Source of the DNA: an uncultured Acetobacteraceae bacterium
GTDB taxonomy: Bacteria; Pseudomonadota; Alphaproteobacteria; Acetobacterales; Acetobacteraceae
Reading direction: 5' to 3'
Length of the DNA: 59,285 nucleotides
Assembly: GCA_937873095.1 (NCBI GenBank)
Contig: CALMVI010000147.1
Span: forward strand, 1 to 59,285
In this document: piece by piece, positions 1 through 8,530 of the stretch
Layout of the letters: each line of letters begins with the position of its first letter
Position numbering within the stretch: position 1 is the stretch's first letter
Program-made: the position numbers and the translations under genes
The notes under the pieces: model-generated
Seen by the model: the letters and a program-made list of their open reading frames with translations, nothing else
The model's database searches: none
Told to the model about the DNA's origin: nothing

Positions 1-952
1 ACCCGCCCCCATGGCCCAGCCAGCGGGCGCGGCTGCCCCGCCAGCCGCGCCCGCCGGCCTGCCGCTGGCCGCACTCCGCAACCCCGACGCCGACCTCGCC
101 ATCACGGTCGGCGACATGGCGGTGGCCGGCAACCACTACAGCGCGGTCCAGGCGCATCTCCAGCTTGCCGGCGGGAAACTGGCGCTCAACCCTGTGCGCG
201 CCGTCGCACCCGAGGGCGCACTCGTCGGGGGCGCCTCCATCGACGCCAGCTCCGACCTGCCGCCGGTCGCCGTCACGTTGCGTTCCCCGTCGATCTCGGC
301 CGCCGCATTGGCAGCGCTGTTCGGCTACCCTGGGGCGGCGACCGGAACGATGCAGGTTGACGCGCAACTCAGCGGCGTCGGCCAGACGATCCAGGCCTTG
401 CAGGGCAGCCTGGACGGCCATCTCGGCCTGGCGATGGTCGACGGTTCGGTGGAGGACAGCCTGGTGGAAACGCTGATCGGCAGCGCCCTGCAGACCGCCG
501 GCGTCCAGTCCTTCGGGGGTGGCAGCAGTCAGGTCAGGTGCTTCGCACTGCGGCTCGACCTGCATCACGGACAGGGCAGCTTCCGCGCGCTCGCGGCCGA
601 CACGTCGCGGCTGGTTCTGGACGGCACCGGGCAGATCGACCTGACAGGTGGAACCGCCGACCTGCATCTGCGCCCGCATGTGCGCCTGGGCCCGACCGAA
701 GTTGTTGCCCCGGTATCGCTTCACGGTCCTTTCGGCCAGATGCAGGCGTCCCTGGACCCGGTGATGGGCGGCGGCCGGGTCGGCCTGACCATAGGATCGG
801 CCCCAGCTGGACCGTCCGCCTGTGTGGCCAAGCTCGCGATTGCACGCGGCGGCTTGGGTGGTCCCCTGCCGGTTCAGGCGGACGCCGCCAACCCGACGCC
901 GCCGCTCATCATCCGCAAACCGCGCGACCTGCTCAAGGGGCTGTTTCACTGA
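1..952 (+). CDS. AsmA-like protein, C-terminal part (5' end outside window)
   Basis: The reading frame is open from the first bases of the window, so only the C-terminal 313 or so residues are present; the ATG at 11 is probably internal. The fragment has alternating beta-strand segments and the motif region GTMQVDAQLSGVGQTIQAL followed by a Gly/Ser-rich stretch, as in the C-terminal domain of AsmA-family proteins. These are large envelope proteins thought to act in outer-membrane biogenesis or lipid transfer. It ends 27 bases before the ATP12 gene on the same strand. The family call rests on general pattern, and no catalytic residues are expected. Confidence 0.6.
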   Translation, partial: PAPMAQPAGAAAPPAAPAGLPLAALRNPDADLAITVGDMAVAGNHYSAVQAHLQLAGGKLALNPVRAVAPEGALVGGASIDASSDLPPVAVTLRSPSISAAALAALFGYPGAATGTMQVDAQLSGVGQTIQALQGSLDGHLGLAMVDGSVEDSLVETLIGSALQTAGVQSFGGGSSQVRCFALRLDLHHGQGSFRALAADTSRLVLDGTGQIDLTGGTADLHLRPHVRLGPTEVVAPVSLHGPFGQMQASLDPVMGGGRVGLTIGSAPAGPSACVAKLAIARGGLGGPLPVQADAANPTPPLIIRKPRDLLKGLFH

Positions 953-979
953 GCCTCGCCGTCCTGCGATGAAACGCTG

Positions 980-1696
980 ATGAAACGTTTTTGGGCCCGC
1001 GCCGAGGTGATCGACGAGGGCGGCCGCTACGCCGTCCGTCTGGACGGCCGGCCGATGCGCCTGCCGGGCGGTCCGCTGCTGGCCCTGCACAGTCATGCCC
1101 TTGCCGAGGCGATCGCCAAGGAGTGGCAGGCGGCTGGCGGCGGCGTGAACGGCGTGATGTCTGCCGACGACGTGCCGCTCACCCGGATCGCCGGCACCGC
1201 GCAGGAACGCGTGGCTCCCGACCCGGCGCCCACGATCGACGCGCTGGCGCGATACGCCGAAAGCGACGTCCTCTGCTACCGCGCGGAGGGGCCGGCGGCC
1301 CTGGCCGGCCTGCAGGCGGACAGCTGGCAGCCATGGCTCGCATGGGCCGAGGGCCGCTATGGCGCGCAGCTTAGGGTAACCTCCGGCTCGATGCCTGTCG
1401 ATCAGCCGCCGCAGGCCCTGGTGGCGCTGCGTCGCGCCCTCGACGGCCGCCCTGCCTTCGAACTGGCGGGGCTCGGCATCTTGGTCCCCGCCCTGGGCAG
1501 CCTGGTGCTCGGCCTGGCCGTGGCCGACGGCGCGCTTGCAGCCGAGGAGGCGCACCGCCTGGCACTGCTGGACGAACTCTACCAGGCCGAAGCCTGGGGC
1601 GAGGACCGCGAGGCCGCCGCGCGGCGCCGGGCGATCATGGCCGACATCGAACACGCGGCGCGCTTCATAGATCTCAGCCGGACCGGCCCAGCCTGA
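980..1696 (+). CDS. ATP12 family chaperone (F1-ATPase assembly)
   Basis: A 238-residue protein of the ATP12 family, which in mitochondria and alphaproteobacteria helps F1 alpha-subunit assembly into ATP synthase. The typical features are visible: N-terminal FWARAEVIDEGGRYAVRLDGR, then a segment on removing the subunit into the complex (AIAKEWQA), the LTRIAGTAQERV helix, and the YAESDVLCYRAEGP motif near residues 93-106. Length is usual for the family. The ATG start follows the AsmA-like gene closely, so the two may be co-transcribed. Its last 23 bases overlap the 3' end of the convergent NUDIX gene. Confidence 0.85.
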   Translation: MKRFWARAEVIDEGGRYAVRLDGRPMRLPGGPLLALHSHALAEAIAKEWQAAGGGVNGVMSADDVPLTRIAGTAQERVAPDPAPTIDALARYAESDVLCYRAEGPAALAGLQADSWQPWLAWAEGRYGAQLRVTSGSMPVDQPPQALVALRRALDGRPAFELAGLGILVPALGSLVLGLAVADGALAAEEAHRLALLDELYQAEAWGEDREAAARRRAIMADIEHAARFIDLSRTGPA

Positions 1697-2114
1697 CCTG
1701 AGCCGAGGATACGATCCGCCGGACCTCCTCCCACAGCCCATACGTGTCGAACTGGCCTGGATCGGCCCAGGCGACGCCGGCGGCATCGCCGCCTGCGCTG
1801 GCGTCCCCGCCCGCGTACGCCGCACAAAAATCGAGGATCGTGTAGTGGTACCGGATCCGGCCGTCCGGGTCGCGATGGATGCTGTCCACATGCCCCGCCA
1901 GGTGCAGCGCGCCCACCGCCAGCCCCGTCTCCTCCAGCAACTCCCGCCGCGCCGCCGCCTCGGCTGTCTCGCCCAGACGCTGCGCACCGCCCGGCAGGCT
2001 CCAGGCACCCTGGGCAGGCGGCCGGGCCCGCCGCACGAGAAGCACCGCCGACCCGCGCAGCACAGCCACGCCCACGCCAACCAGCGGCCGGTCCGGGTAT
2101 TCCCTGCCGGTCAT
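1674..2114 (-). CDS. NUDIX hydrolase
   Basis: A 146-residue NUDIX domain protein that would hydrolyse a nucleoside diphosphate linked to another group. The NUDIX box is complete (GX5EX7REUXEEXGU): G-AQRLG-E, then RELLEETGL, at about residues 43-65. The ATG overlaps the recG stop codon as ATGA, so it is the distal gene of a recG-nudix pair and likely translationally coupled. Its substrate cannot be read from the sequence; the LPGG and long C-terminal part resemble ADP-ribose pyrophosphatase or CTP-pyrophosphohydrolase-like members. Confidence 0.85.
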   Translation of the reverse strand: MTGREYPDRPLVGVGVAVLRGSAVLLVRRARPPAQGAWSLPGGAQRLGETAEAAARRELLEETGLAVGALHLAGHVDSIHRDPDGRIRYHYTILDFCAAYAGGDASAGGDAAGVAWADPGQFDTYGLWEEVRRIVSSAQVRLGRSG

Positions 2115-4213
2115 CCTGACGCGAGCGTCCGCAACGCCGCCCCACGCTCGAACATGCGCAGCAACAGCCTGATCGCCTTGCCGCGCGGACTCGCCAGCTT
2201 CGGGTCCCGTTCCAGCAAATGCGCGGCGTCACGGCTGGCCATCTGCAGCAGCCCGTCATGCTCCACCGGGTCGGCCAGCCGCCATCCTGGCTGTCCGGAT
2301 TGCCTCCGCCCCATCAGGTCGCCGCCGCCGCGTATCCGGAAATCCTCGTCGGCGATCACGAACCCGTCCTCGGTGTCGCGCAGCAGCACCAGCCGGCGCC
2401 GCGCCGCCTCGTTCAGCGCGTCCTCATGCAGCAGCAGGCAGTAGCTGGCCGCCGCGCCGCGTCCGACACGCCCGCGCAGCTGATGCAGCTGTGCCAGCCC
2501 GAACCGCTCGGCATGCTCCACCACCATCACGCTCGCCGCCGGCACGTCGACCCCCACCTCGATCACCGTGGTCGCGACCAGCAGACGCGTCTCTCCCGCC
2601 GCAAACCGTGCGAGCGCGCGTTCGCGCACCTCCGTGTCGAGCTGGCCGTGCGCCAGCCCCACGATGTCGCCGAACCGCAGCCGCAGCGTCCTGTAGCGTG
2701 CCTCTGCCGCCGCAACGTCCACCAGCTCGCGTTCAGCGACCATGGGGCACACCCAGAACACCTGGTCGCCGCGGCCCAGCGCCCGCGCCAGCGCATCGGT
2801 CACGTCGCCCATGGTGGCAAGGCTGTGCAGGCTGGTCCGTATCGCCTGCCGCCCGGCAGGCTTTTCCGACAACCGGCTGACCGCCATCTCCCCCCATTGC
2901 GTCAGCAGCAGCGTCCGCGGGATCGGCGTCGCCGTCATCACCAGTATGTCGGTGGCGTCCCCCTTGCTGCCGAGCGAGAGGCGCTGGTCCACGCCGAAGC
3001 GATGCTGCTCGTCGATCACCGCCAGCGCCAGGTCGCGATACGCGACCCCCTCCTGAAACAGCGCATGCGTGCCGACCACCAGCGGGATCCGGCCCGATTG
3101 CAGGCCGAGCAGCGTGTTGCGGCGCGCCACCCCCTTCACCGATCCCGTCAGCAGCCCCACCGGCACCGGACTGATCTTCGTCAGCGTCCTATGGTGTTGC
3201 CTGGCCAGCGTTTCGGTCGGCGCCATCATCGCCGATTGCGCGCCGGCCTCCGCCGCGCGCAGCATCGCCATCACCGCGACCAGCGTCTTGCCCGACCCCA
3301 CGTCGCCCTGCAGCAGCCGCAACATCCGGCTCGGCGCGGCCAGGTCGGCGTCGATCTCCGCCAGCACCTGCGTCTGGCTGCCGGTCAGAGGGTGACCGAA
3401 CCGGGCCAGCGCCTGGAACCGCAGGGTGCCATCCCCGGTCAATGGCCGCCCGGCCCGCGCCCGCTCGCGCGTCCTGACCCACAAGACGGCGATCTGATGC
3501 GCCAGCAACTCGTCATAGGCGAGCCGCGCCCGTACGCTTGCGTCAGGATGCACGCGCGGCGCATGCAGCGCCCGCAACGCCTCGGCGAACCCGGGCCAGC
3601 GCTCGCGGCTGAGCAACCGCGTCTCGTGCCACTCCGGCAGCTCCGGGATCTTCGCCAGCGCCTGCACCGCCACCGCCCGGAAGTCCGACGGCCGAAGATC
3701 GGCCACCAGCGGCCATACCGGCTCGATCGCCGGCACCGCCGCCCCGTCCGCAGGCTGGATGTATTTCGGATGCGTGATCGTCAGCGTGTCGCGAAACCGC
3801 TCCACCTTTCCCGACACCACGATCTTCAGCCCCGGCCGGTACGAGCGCGCCTGGTGGTTGTGGAAGAACGCGAGCTCGGCGAACCCCGTCCCGTCCGTCA
3901 CCTGCACCCGCCAGGGCTGCCTGGTTCCCGGCTCCGGCTTGCGGTGCGTCACCACGTCGACGGTCAGGGTCGCGATTTCGCCCGGCACCGCCGCCGCTAT
4001 GCTCGGGCAGTCCGACCGGTCGATGAACCGTTCGGGCAAGTGGAACAGCACGTCAATCACGCGCGTCCCGCCGGTCGCCCGCGTGATCAGCGCGGTACGC
4101 CGCGCGCCCACCCCGTGCAGCGACGCCACCGGCTCCATCAGCGGCGCCAGCACCGCATCCAGTTCATCGGTGGCAGAAGGCGAGGGGAGGGCGGCTGCAC
4201 TGGCGTCTGACAC
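2111..4213 (-). CDS. recG: ATP-dependent DNA helicase RecG
   Basis: A 700-residue RecG, the branch-migrating helicase that reverses stalled replication forks and processes Holliday junctions. The N-terminal wedge/OB domain (about residues 60-170) precedes the superfamily 2 motor. Visible motifs are Walker A GDVGSGKT near residue 303, motif II DEQH in AVIDEQHRFGVDQR, motif III TATPIPRTLLLT, and motif VI QLRGRVGRG. Length is normal. It is divergent from sdhE-mfd, with only 26 bases between the two starts, so both promoters share or overlap this gap. The NUDIX gene follows with a four-base overlap. Confidence 0.97.
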   Translation of the reverse strand: MSDASAAALPSPSATDELDAVLAPLMEPVASLHGVGARRTALITRATGGTRVIDVLFHLPERFIDRSDCPSIAAAVPGEIATLTVDVVTHRKPEPGTRQPWRVQVTDGTGFAELAFFHNHQARSYRPGLKIVVSGKVERFRDTLTITHPKYIQPADGAAVPAIEPVWPLVADLRPSDFRAVAVQALAKIPELPEWHETRLLSRERWPGFAEALRALHAPRVHPDASVRARLAYDELLAHQIAVLWVRTRERARAGRPLTGDGTLRFQALARFGHPLTGSQTQVLAEIDADLAAPSRMLRLLQGDVGSGKTLVAVMAMLRAAEAGAQSAMMAPTETLARQHHRTLTKISPVPVGLLTGSVKGVARRNTLLGLQSGRIPLVVGTHALFQEGVAYRDLALAVIDEQHRFGVDQRLSLGSKGDATDILVMTATPIPRTLLLTQWGEMAVSRLSEKPAGRQAIRTSLHSLATMGDVTDALARALGRGDQVFWVCPMVAERELVDVAAAEARYRTLRLRFGDIVGLAHGQLDTEVRERALARFAAGETRLLVATTVIEVGVDVPAASVMVVEHAERFGLAQLHQLRGRVGRGAAASYCLLLHEDALNEAARRRLVLLRDTEDGFVIADEDFRIRGGGDLMGRRQSGQPGWRLADPVEHDGLLQMASRDAAHLLERDPKLASPRGKAIRLLLRMFERGAALRTLASG

Positions 4214-4239
4214 GGCCCCCGCTATATGACCTCCGCACC

Positions 4240-4512
4240 ATGGACGAAACCGTGAACCCCATCCTGGACCGCCGCCGGCGCCGGCTGCTGTTCCGCGCGA
4301 ACCACCGCGGCACGCGCGAAAACGATCTCCTGGTCGGCGGTTTCGTCTCCTCCCGCCTCGCCGATTTCACCCTGCAGGACATCGAGACTCTCGAAACCAT
4401 CATGGAACTGCCGGACCCCGCACTGGCCGACTGGCTGACGGGCCGGCGTCCGATTCCGCCCGAACACGACAGCGCCATGCTCCGCGCGATGCGGGACGCA
4501 CGCGGACAGTGA
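4240..4512 (+). CDS. sdhE: FAD assembly factor SdhE
   Basis: A 90-residue protein of the SdhE/Sdh5 (YgfY) family, which promotes covalent attachment of FAD to the succinate dehydrogenase flavoprotein. The defining RGxxE motif is present as RGTRE at residues 23-27, after the arginine-rich stretch DRRRRRLLFR, and the usual helical core LQDIETLETIMELPD follows. The TGA stop overlaps the GTG start of mfd (GTGA), so the two are co-translated. This recG/sdhE/mfd arrangement is common in alphaproteobacteria. Confidence 0.93.
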   Translation: MDETVNPILDRRRRRLLFRANHRGTRENDLLVGGFVSSRLADFTLQDIETLETIMELPDPALADWLTGRRPIPPEHDSAMLRAMRDARGQ

Positions 4513-7500
4513 CGGTCGCCACCATCTACGGTGCGCCGGAAGGCTTCGACGCCCTCCTGCTGATCCGCCGCGCGCAGGAACACCAGGGCACGCTGCTCCA
4601 CATCGCTCGCGACGAGGCGAGGATGACGCGGCTGGCCGACCTTCTGGCCTTCTTCGCGTCCCAGATCGAAGTCCTGCGCTTTCCCGCCTGGGACTGCCTG
4701 CCCTACGACCGCGTCTCCCCCAACCCGGCCGTGGTCTCCGAGCGCATCGCCACCCTCTCTCGCCTGCTCGAGCCGCCCTCGGGCCAGCGCATCGTGCTCA
4801 CGACGGTGAACGCGGCGGTGCAGCGCGTGCCGCCGCAGCTCGTCTTCCTGGGCGAAAGCCTCGACATCAGGGCGGGCCAGACGCTGGCCCCCGAACGCCT
4901 GACCGCCTACCTCGAGTCGCACGGCTACGGCCGCGCCGACACGGTGATGGAGCCCGGCGAATACGCCGTCCGCGGCGGCATCCTCGACGTGTTCCCGAGC
5001 GGCGAGGGCGACCCGGTCCGCCTCGACTTTTTCGGCGATTCCGTTGAGTCGATCCGCCGCTTCGATCCCGCCACCCAGCGCAGCACCGAAAAGGCCGACA
5101 GGTTCTCGCTGCACCCCGTCAGCGAAGTCTCTCTCGACCCGGCCAGCGTCGCCCGTTTCCGCACCGGCTGGCGCGACCTGTTCAGCCAGGCGGCCGCCGC
5201 CGACCCCATCTACCAGGCCATTTCCGAAGGGCGCCGCTACCCCGGCATGGAGCACTGGGTCGCGCTGTTCCACGAGTCCATGGAGACCGTGCTCGACTAC
5301 CTGCCCAACCCTTCCGTCTCGCTCGACGGCCAGGCCGAAGAGGCGCTCGGCACCCGGCTCGAAATGATCGCCGACCACTACGAGGCCCGCCGCGTGATGC
5401 CACGCGACGGCGAGATCGGCTACCGGCCCCTGCCGCCGGAACTGCTCTACCTCGACCGTGCCGGCTGGGACGCCATGCTCGCGGGCCACCCAGCCTTCCG
5501 CTTCTCCCCCTACGGCATGCCGGACGGGGCCGGCGCCTTCGATGCCGGCGGCCGCCCGGGCGTGATTTTCACCCAGGCCGGCTCCGGCGTTTCGGCCAGC
5601 ATCTACCAGCAGCTGGCCGCCCAGGCGGCCAACTGGACCGGGCAGGGCAGGCGCACGATCGTCGCCGCCTGGAGCCGCGGCTCGCGCGCCCGCATCGGCG
5701 CCCTGCTTGCCGAACACAAGCTTCGCGCCGAACCCGCCGAAACCTGGTCAGAGGTCGCGAAACTCAAGCGCGACACCATCGCCCTGGTCACGCTCGCCGT
5801 CGAGCGCGGCTTCGTCGCCGAGGATTTCGCCATCGTCGGCGAACAGGACCTGCTGGGCGAACGCATCAGCCGCCCGCCCCGCAAGCGCAAGCGCGCCGAC
5901 CAGTTCATCGCCGAAGCCACCGAGATTGCCGAGGGCGACCTCGTCGTGCACCAGGATTACGGCATCGGCCGCTACGACGGGCTGGAAACCCTCAGCGTCG
6001 GCCAGGCCCCGCATGACTGCCTGCGCCTGATCTATGACGGCCAGGAAAAACTCTTCCTCCCCGTCGAGAACATCGAGCTGCTGTCGCGTTTCGGCAGCGA
6101 AACCCAGGGCGTGGCGCTGGACAAGCTCGGCGGCGCCGGCTGGCAATCCCGCAAGGCGCGCATGAAGCAGCGCATCCGCGACATGGCCGGCACGCTGATA
6201 CGCATCGCCGCAGAACGCCGCGTGCGGGACGCGATGACCATCGCCCCGCCCGAAGGCGCCTGGGACGAGTTCTGCGCCCGCTTCCCGTTCGCCGAAACCG
6301 ACGATCAGATGCGCGCCATCTCCGATGTGCTCGAGGACCTCTCCTCGGGCAAGCCGATGGACCGCCTCATCTGCGGCGATGTCGGTTTTGGAAAAACCGA
6401 AGTCGCGCTCCGCGCCGCCTTCGCCGTCGCCATGTCCGGATCGCAAGTCGCCGTCGTGGTCCCAACAACCCTGCTGGCCCGCCAGCATTTTCGCGGTTTC
6501 ACCACCCGCTTCGAAGGCCTGCCGGTCCGCGTCGGCCAACTCAGCCGCATGGTCAACGCAAAGGATCAGGCCGAGGTAAAACGCGGCCTGGCCAACGGCG
6601 ACATCAACATCGTGATCGGCACCCACGCGCTGCTCGCCAAAGGCATCGAGTTCTCCGATCTCGGCCTGCTGATCGTGGACGAGGAACAGCATTTCGGCGT
6701 CACCCACAAAGAAAAACTCAAGGCGCTGAAAGCCGACGTCCACGTGCTGACGCTGACCGCAACGCCGATCCCGCGCACGCTTCAACTGGCTCTCACCGGC
6801 GTGCGTGAAATGAGCCTGATCGCGACGCCCCCCGTGGACCGCATGGCCGTGCGCACCTTCATCATGCCGTTCGACCACGTGGTGATCCGCGAGGCGATCC
6901 AGCGCGAACGTTTCCGCGGCGGCCAGATCTTCTGCGTCGTCCCGCGCCTCGAAGACATGCCGAAGATGCAGACGCGCCTGCGCGAGATCGTGCCCGAAGC
7001 CCGCATCGTCGAAGCGCATGGACGCCTCGCGCCGACCGAGCTTGAACGCGTGATGACCGAGTTCGGCGACGGCAAATACGACATCCTGCTGTCCACCAAC
7101 ATCGTCGAATCCGGCCTCGACATGCCGGCCGTCAACACGCTGCTCATCCACCGCGCCGACATGTTCGGCCTGGGCCAGCTCTATCAACTTCGCGGCCGCG
7201 TCGGCCGTGGCAAGCAGCGCGGCTACGCCTACCTCACCTGGCCCCCAGGCAACAAACTGTCCGGCGCCGCCGAAAAACGCCTGCACGTCATGCAAACCCT
7301 CGACCAGCTCGGCGCGGGCTTCACGCTCGCCAGCCACGACCTCGACATACGCGGCGCCGGCAACCTGCTGGGCGACGAACAATCCGGCCACATACGCGAA
7401 GTCGGCATCGAACTCTACCAGCAGATGCTGGAAGACGCGGTGGCCGAGATGCGCGCCGCCAAAGGCCGCGTCCGCACCGAAGACCGAGACTGGACCCCCA

Positions 7501-7949
7501 ACATCAACCTCGGCCTCCCCGTCCTCATCCCCGACGCCTACGTGCGCGACCTCCCCGTCCGCCTCGGCCTCTACCGCCGCATCGGCGCGCTGACCTCGGA
7601 CGCCGAAAGCGAGGCGCTCGCCGCCGAGCTCGTCGACCGCTTCGGCCCGATGCCGGAAGAAGTCGAAAACCTCCTCCAGATCGTCCACCTCAAACGCGCC
7701 TGCCGCGCCGCCGGCGTCGAAAAACTCGAAGCCGGCCCCAAGGGCATGGTCTTCCAGTTCCGCGGCAACGCTTTCGGCAACCCCGCCGGCCTCATCCAAT
7801 GGCTCGGCACCAAACGCGGCGCCATAAAACTCCGCCCAGACCACAAACTCGCCCTGGTCCGCGACATGAACGTCGCCGAACGCGTCAAGACCGCCGACGA
7901 AGTTCTGGGCAACCTGGTGCGGGTAGCGGGCCAGGCGAAGGCGGCCTAG
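4509..7949 (+). CDS. mfd: Transcription-repair coupling factor Mfd
   Basis: A 1146-residue Mfd, which removes RNA polymerase stalled at DNA damage and recruits UvrA. The N-terminal UvrB-like module is followed by the RNA-polymerase-interacting domain (GDLVVHQDYGIGRYDGLETL, about residues 478-497). The motor carries Walker A GDVGFGKTE near residue 625, motif II DEEQHFGV, motif III TATPIPRTLQLAL, and QLRGRVGRGKQRGYAYL in motif VI. A C-terminal D7 domain follows. The GTG start was chosen because it overlaps the sdhE stop and gives the family's normal N-terminus. Length is as expected. Confidence 0.97.
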   Translation: MTVATIYGAPEGFDALLLIRRAQEHQGTLLHIARDEARMTRLADLLAFFASQIEVLRFPAWDCLPYDRVSPNPAVVSERIATLSRLLEPPSGQRIVLTTVNAAVQRVPPQLVFLGESLDIRAGQTLAPERLTAYLESHGYGRADTVMEPGEYAVRGGILDVFPSGEGDPVRLDFFGDSVESIRRFDPATQRSTEKADRFSLHPVSEVSLDPASVARFRTGWRDLFSQAAAADPIYQAISEGRRYPGMEHWVALFHESMETVLDYLPNPSVSLDGQAEEALGTRLEMIADHYEARRVMPRDGEIGYRPLPPELLYLDRAGWDAMLAGHPAFRFSPYGMPDGAGAFDAGGRPGVIFTQAGSGVSASIYQQLAAQAANWTGQGRRTIVAAWSRGSRARIGALLAEHKLRAEPAETWSEVAKLKRDTIALVTLAVERGFVAEDFAIVGEQDLLGERISRPPRKRKRADQFIAEATEIAEGDLVVHQDYGIGRYDGLETLSVGQAPHDCLRLIYDGQEKLFLPVENIELLSRFGSETQGVALDKLGGAGWQSRKARMKQRIRDMAGTLIRIAAERRVRDAMTIAPPEGAWDEFCARFPFAETDDQMRAISDVLEDLSSGKPMDRLICGDVGFGKTEVALRAAFAVAMSGSQVAVVVPTTLLARQHFRGFTTRFEGLPVRVGQLSRMVNAKDQAEVKRGLANGDINIVIGTHALLAKGIEFSDLGLLIVDEEQHFGVTHKEKLKALKADVHVLTLTATPIPRTLQLALTGVREMSLIATPPVDRMAVRTFIMPFDHVVIREAIQRERFRGGQIFCVVPRLEDMPKMQTRLREIVPEARIVEAHGRLAPTELERVMTEFGDGKYDILLSTNIVESGLDMPAVNTLLIHRADMFGLGQLYQLRGRVGRGKQRGYAYLTWPPGNKLSGAAEKRLHVMQTLDQLGAGFTLASHDLDIRGAGNLLGDEQSGHIREVGIELYQQMLEDAVAEMRAAKGRVRTEDRDWTPNINLGLPVLIPDAYVRDLPVRLGLYRRIGALTSDAESEALAAELVDRFGPMPEEVENLLQIVHLKRACRAAGVEKLEAGPKGMVFQFRGNAFGNPAGLIQWLGTKRGAIKLRPDHKLALVRDMNVAERVKTADEVLGNLVRVAGQAKAA

Positions 7950-7953
7950 CAAG

Positions 7954-8060
7954 CTAAGTGTGTGGGCCGCTCAACAGGCGCGGTATATCCTGTGCCACAT
8001 GCGCAACTCGCAAGATCACAACCGGTCTGGTCTCCGCATCTAAACTAAAGGTCAGGCTCA
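7954..8060 (-). pseudogene. ParE/RelE-type toxin remnant (C-terminal end only)
   Basis: On the minus strand, immediately after the mfd stop, one frame reads LDAETRPVVILRVAHVAQDI and then PRLLSG before a TAG stop. The segment VVILRVAHxAQDIPRLL is very like the C-terminal strand of ParE-family toxins. No start codon or toxin N-terminus is present in this frame, so the gene is truncated. It lies just downstream of the antitoxin-like fragment, in the order usual for parDE operons. The call is from pattern recognition over about 35 residues. Confidence 0.45.
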
Positions 8061-8257
8061 ATCGTGGCGGACCGAAGCCCTCGCAATCGAGGCGCGTACC
8101 CGCGCCTCGATCTGCTCAGCCGTCAGAAACCCCTCCGCTCGCCCTCCGCCCTGGCGTCCTCCAACGACCCCACAAACGCGGCCGCTTCAACCTCCGCCCG
8201 CTGCAGCAGAGCCAGACCGGCGGCAGGCGAGGGGCTAAATTGTCCACATCCTAGCAT
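8058..8257 (-). pseudogene. Frameshifted antitoxin-like remnant
   Basis: An ATG at 8257 opens a 44-codon frame on the minus strand that includes EVEAAAFVGSLEDARAEGER and ends with a TGA at 8123-8125. One extra base at that stop would restore a second frame reading LTAEQIEARVRASIARASV to a stop at 8058. Together they look like the amphipathic C-terminal half of a small antitoxin such as ParD. The toxin-like tail at 7954-8060 begins where this ends. Both parts are damaged, so this appears to be the relic of a toxin-antitoxin pair. The family call is tentative. Confidence 0.35.
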
Positions 8258-8297
8258 ATAGGCGGGTCACGCGCCGTAAGGAAGCGGAGAGCAACTC

Positions 8298-8327
8298 GTA
8301 GGATGGGGTGCGCTTGAGCACCCCATC
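8298..8327 (+). repeat. REP palindrome, copy 1
   Basis: The sequence begins with GTAG at 8298-8301 and then forms a perfect 10-bp stem, GATGGGGTGC and GCACCCCATC, around the loop GCTTGA. GTAG at the foot of the stem is the hallmark of REP elements recognised by RAYT enzymes. Three related copies lie near the RAYT gene at 11460-11990. Confidence 0.85.
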
Positions 8328-8530
8328 AGCCTGCACTCGCCACCCATACTCTAATGCGCAATTGCGGCCAGCGTGCAGCCATCGCACGAGAAACCTTGCG
8401 CACCCGAACCAGCCCCGCCACGATAGCGCTCGCTGCTGGTATAGTTTTCCGAGACACGCGAGGCGATGCTGGCAGCTGATGCCAACCCACAAGGCCCAAG
8501 GCCGCAAATGGATAAAATCTCTGTTTCACG
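8328..8530. other. Stretch without a recognisable gene, between REP copy 1 and the truncated adaptor
   Basis: About 200 bases with no convincing coding signal on either strand. The longest minus-strand frame (8235-8507) is only the translation of the REP and its flanks and matches nothing I recognise. A stop codon at 8513 closes the adaptor frame on its upstream side, so the recombination or deletion junction that removed the adaptor's beginning probably lies near 8515-8530. Confidence 0.5.

Noticed and set aside
2219-4210. A 663-residue frame opposite recG
   Set aside because: Same reason; RecG motifs are on the minus strand.
5748-7952. A 734-residue frame opposite mfd
   Set aside because: No family features; the other strand clearly encodes Mfd motifs over the same bases.
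8235-8507. A 90-residue minus-strand ORF
   Set aside because: Part of it (GVLKRTPSYE) is the translation of a REP palindrome; no conserved content.
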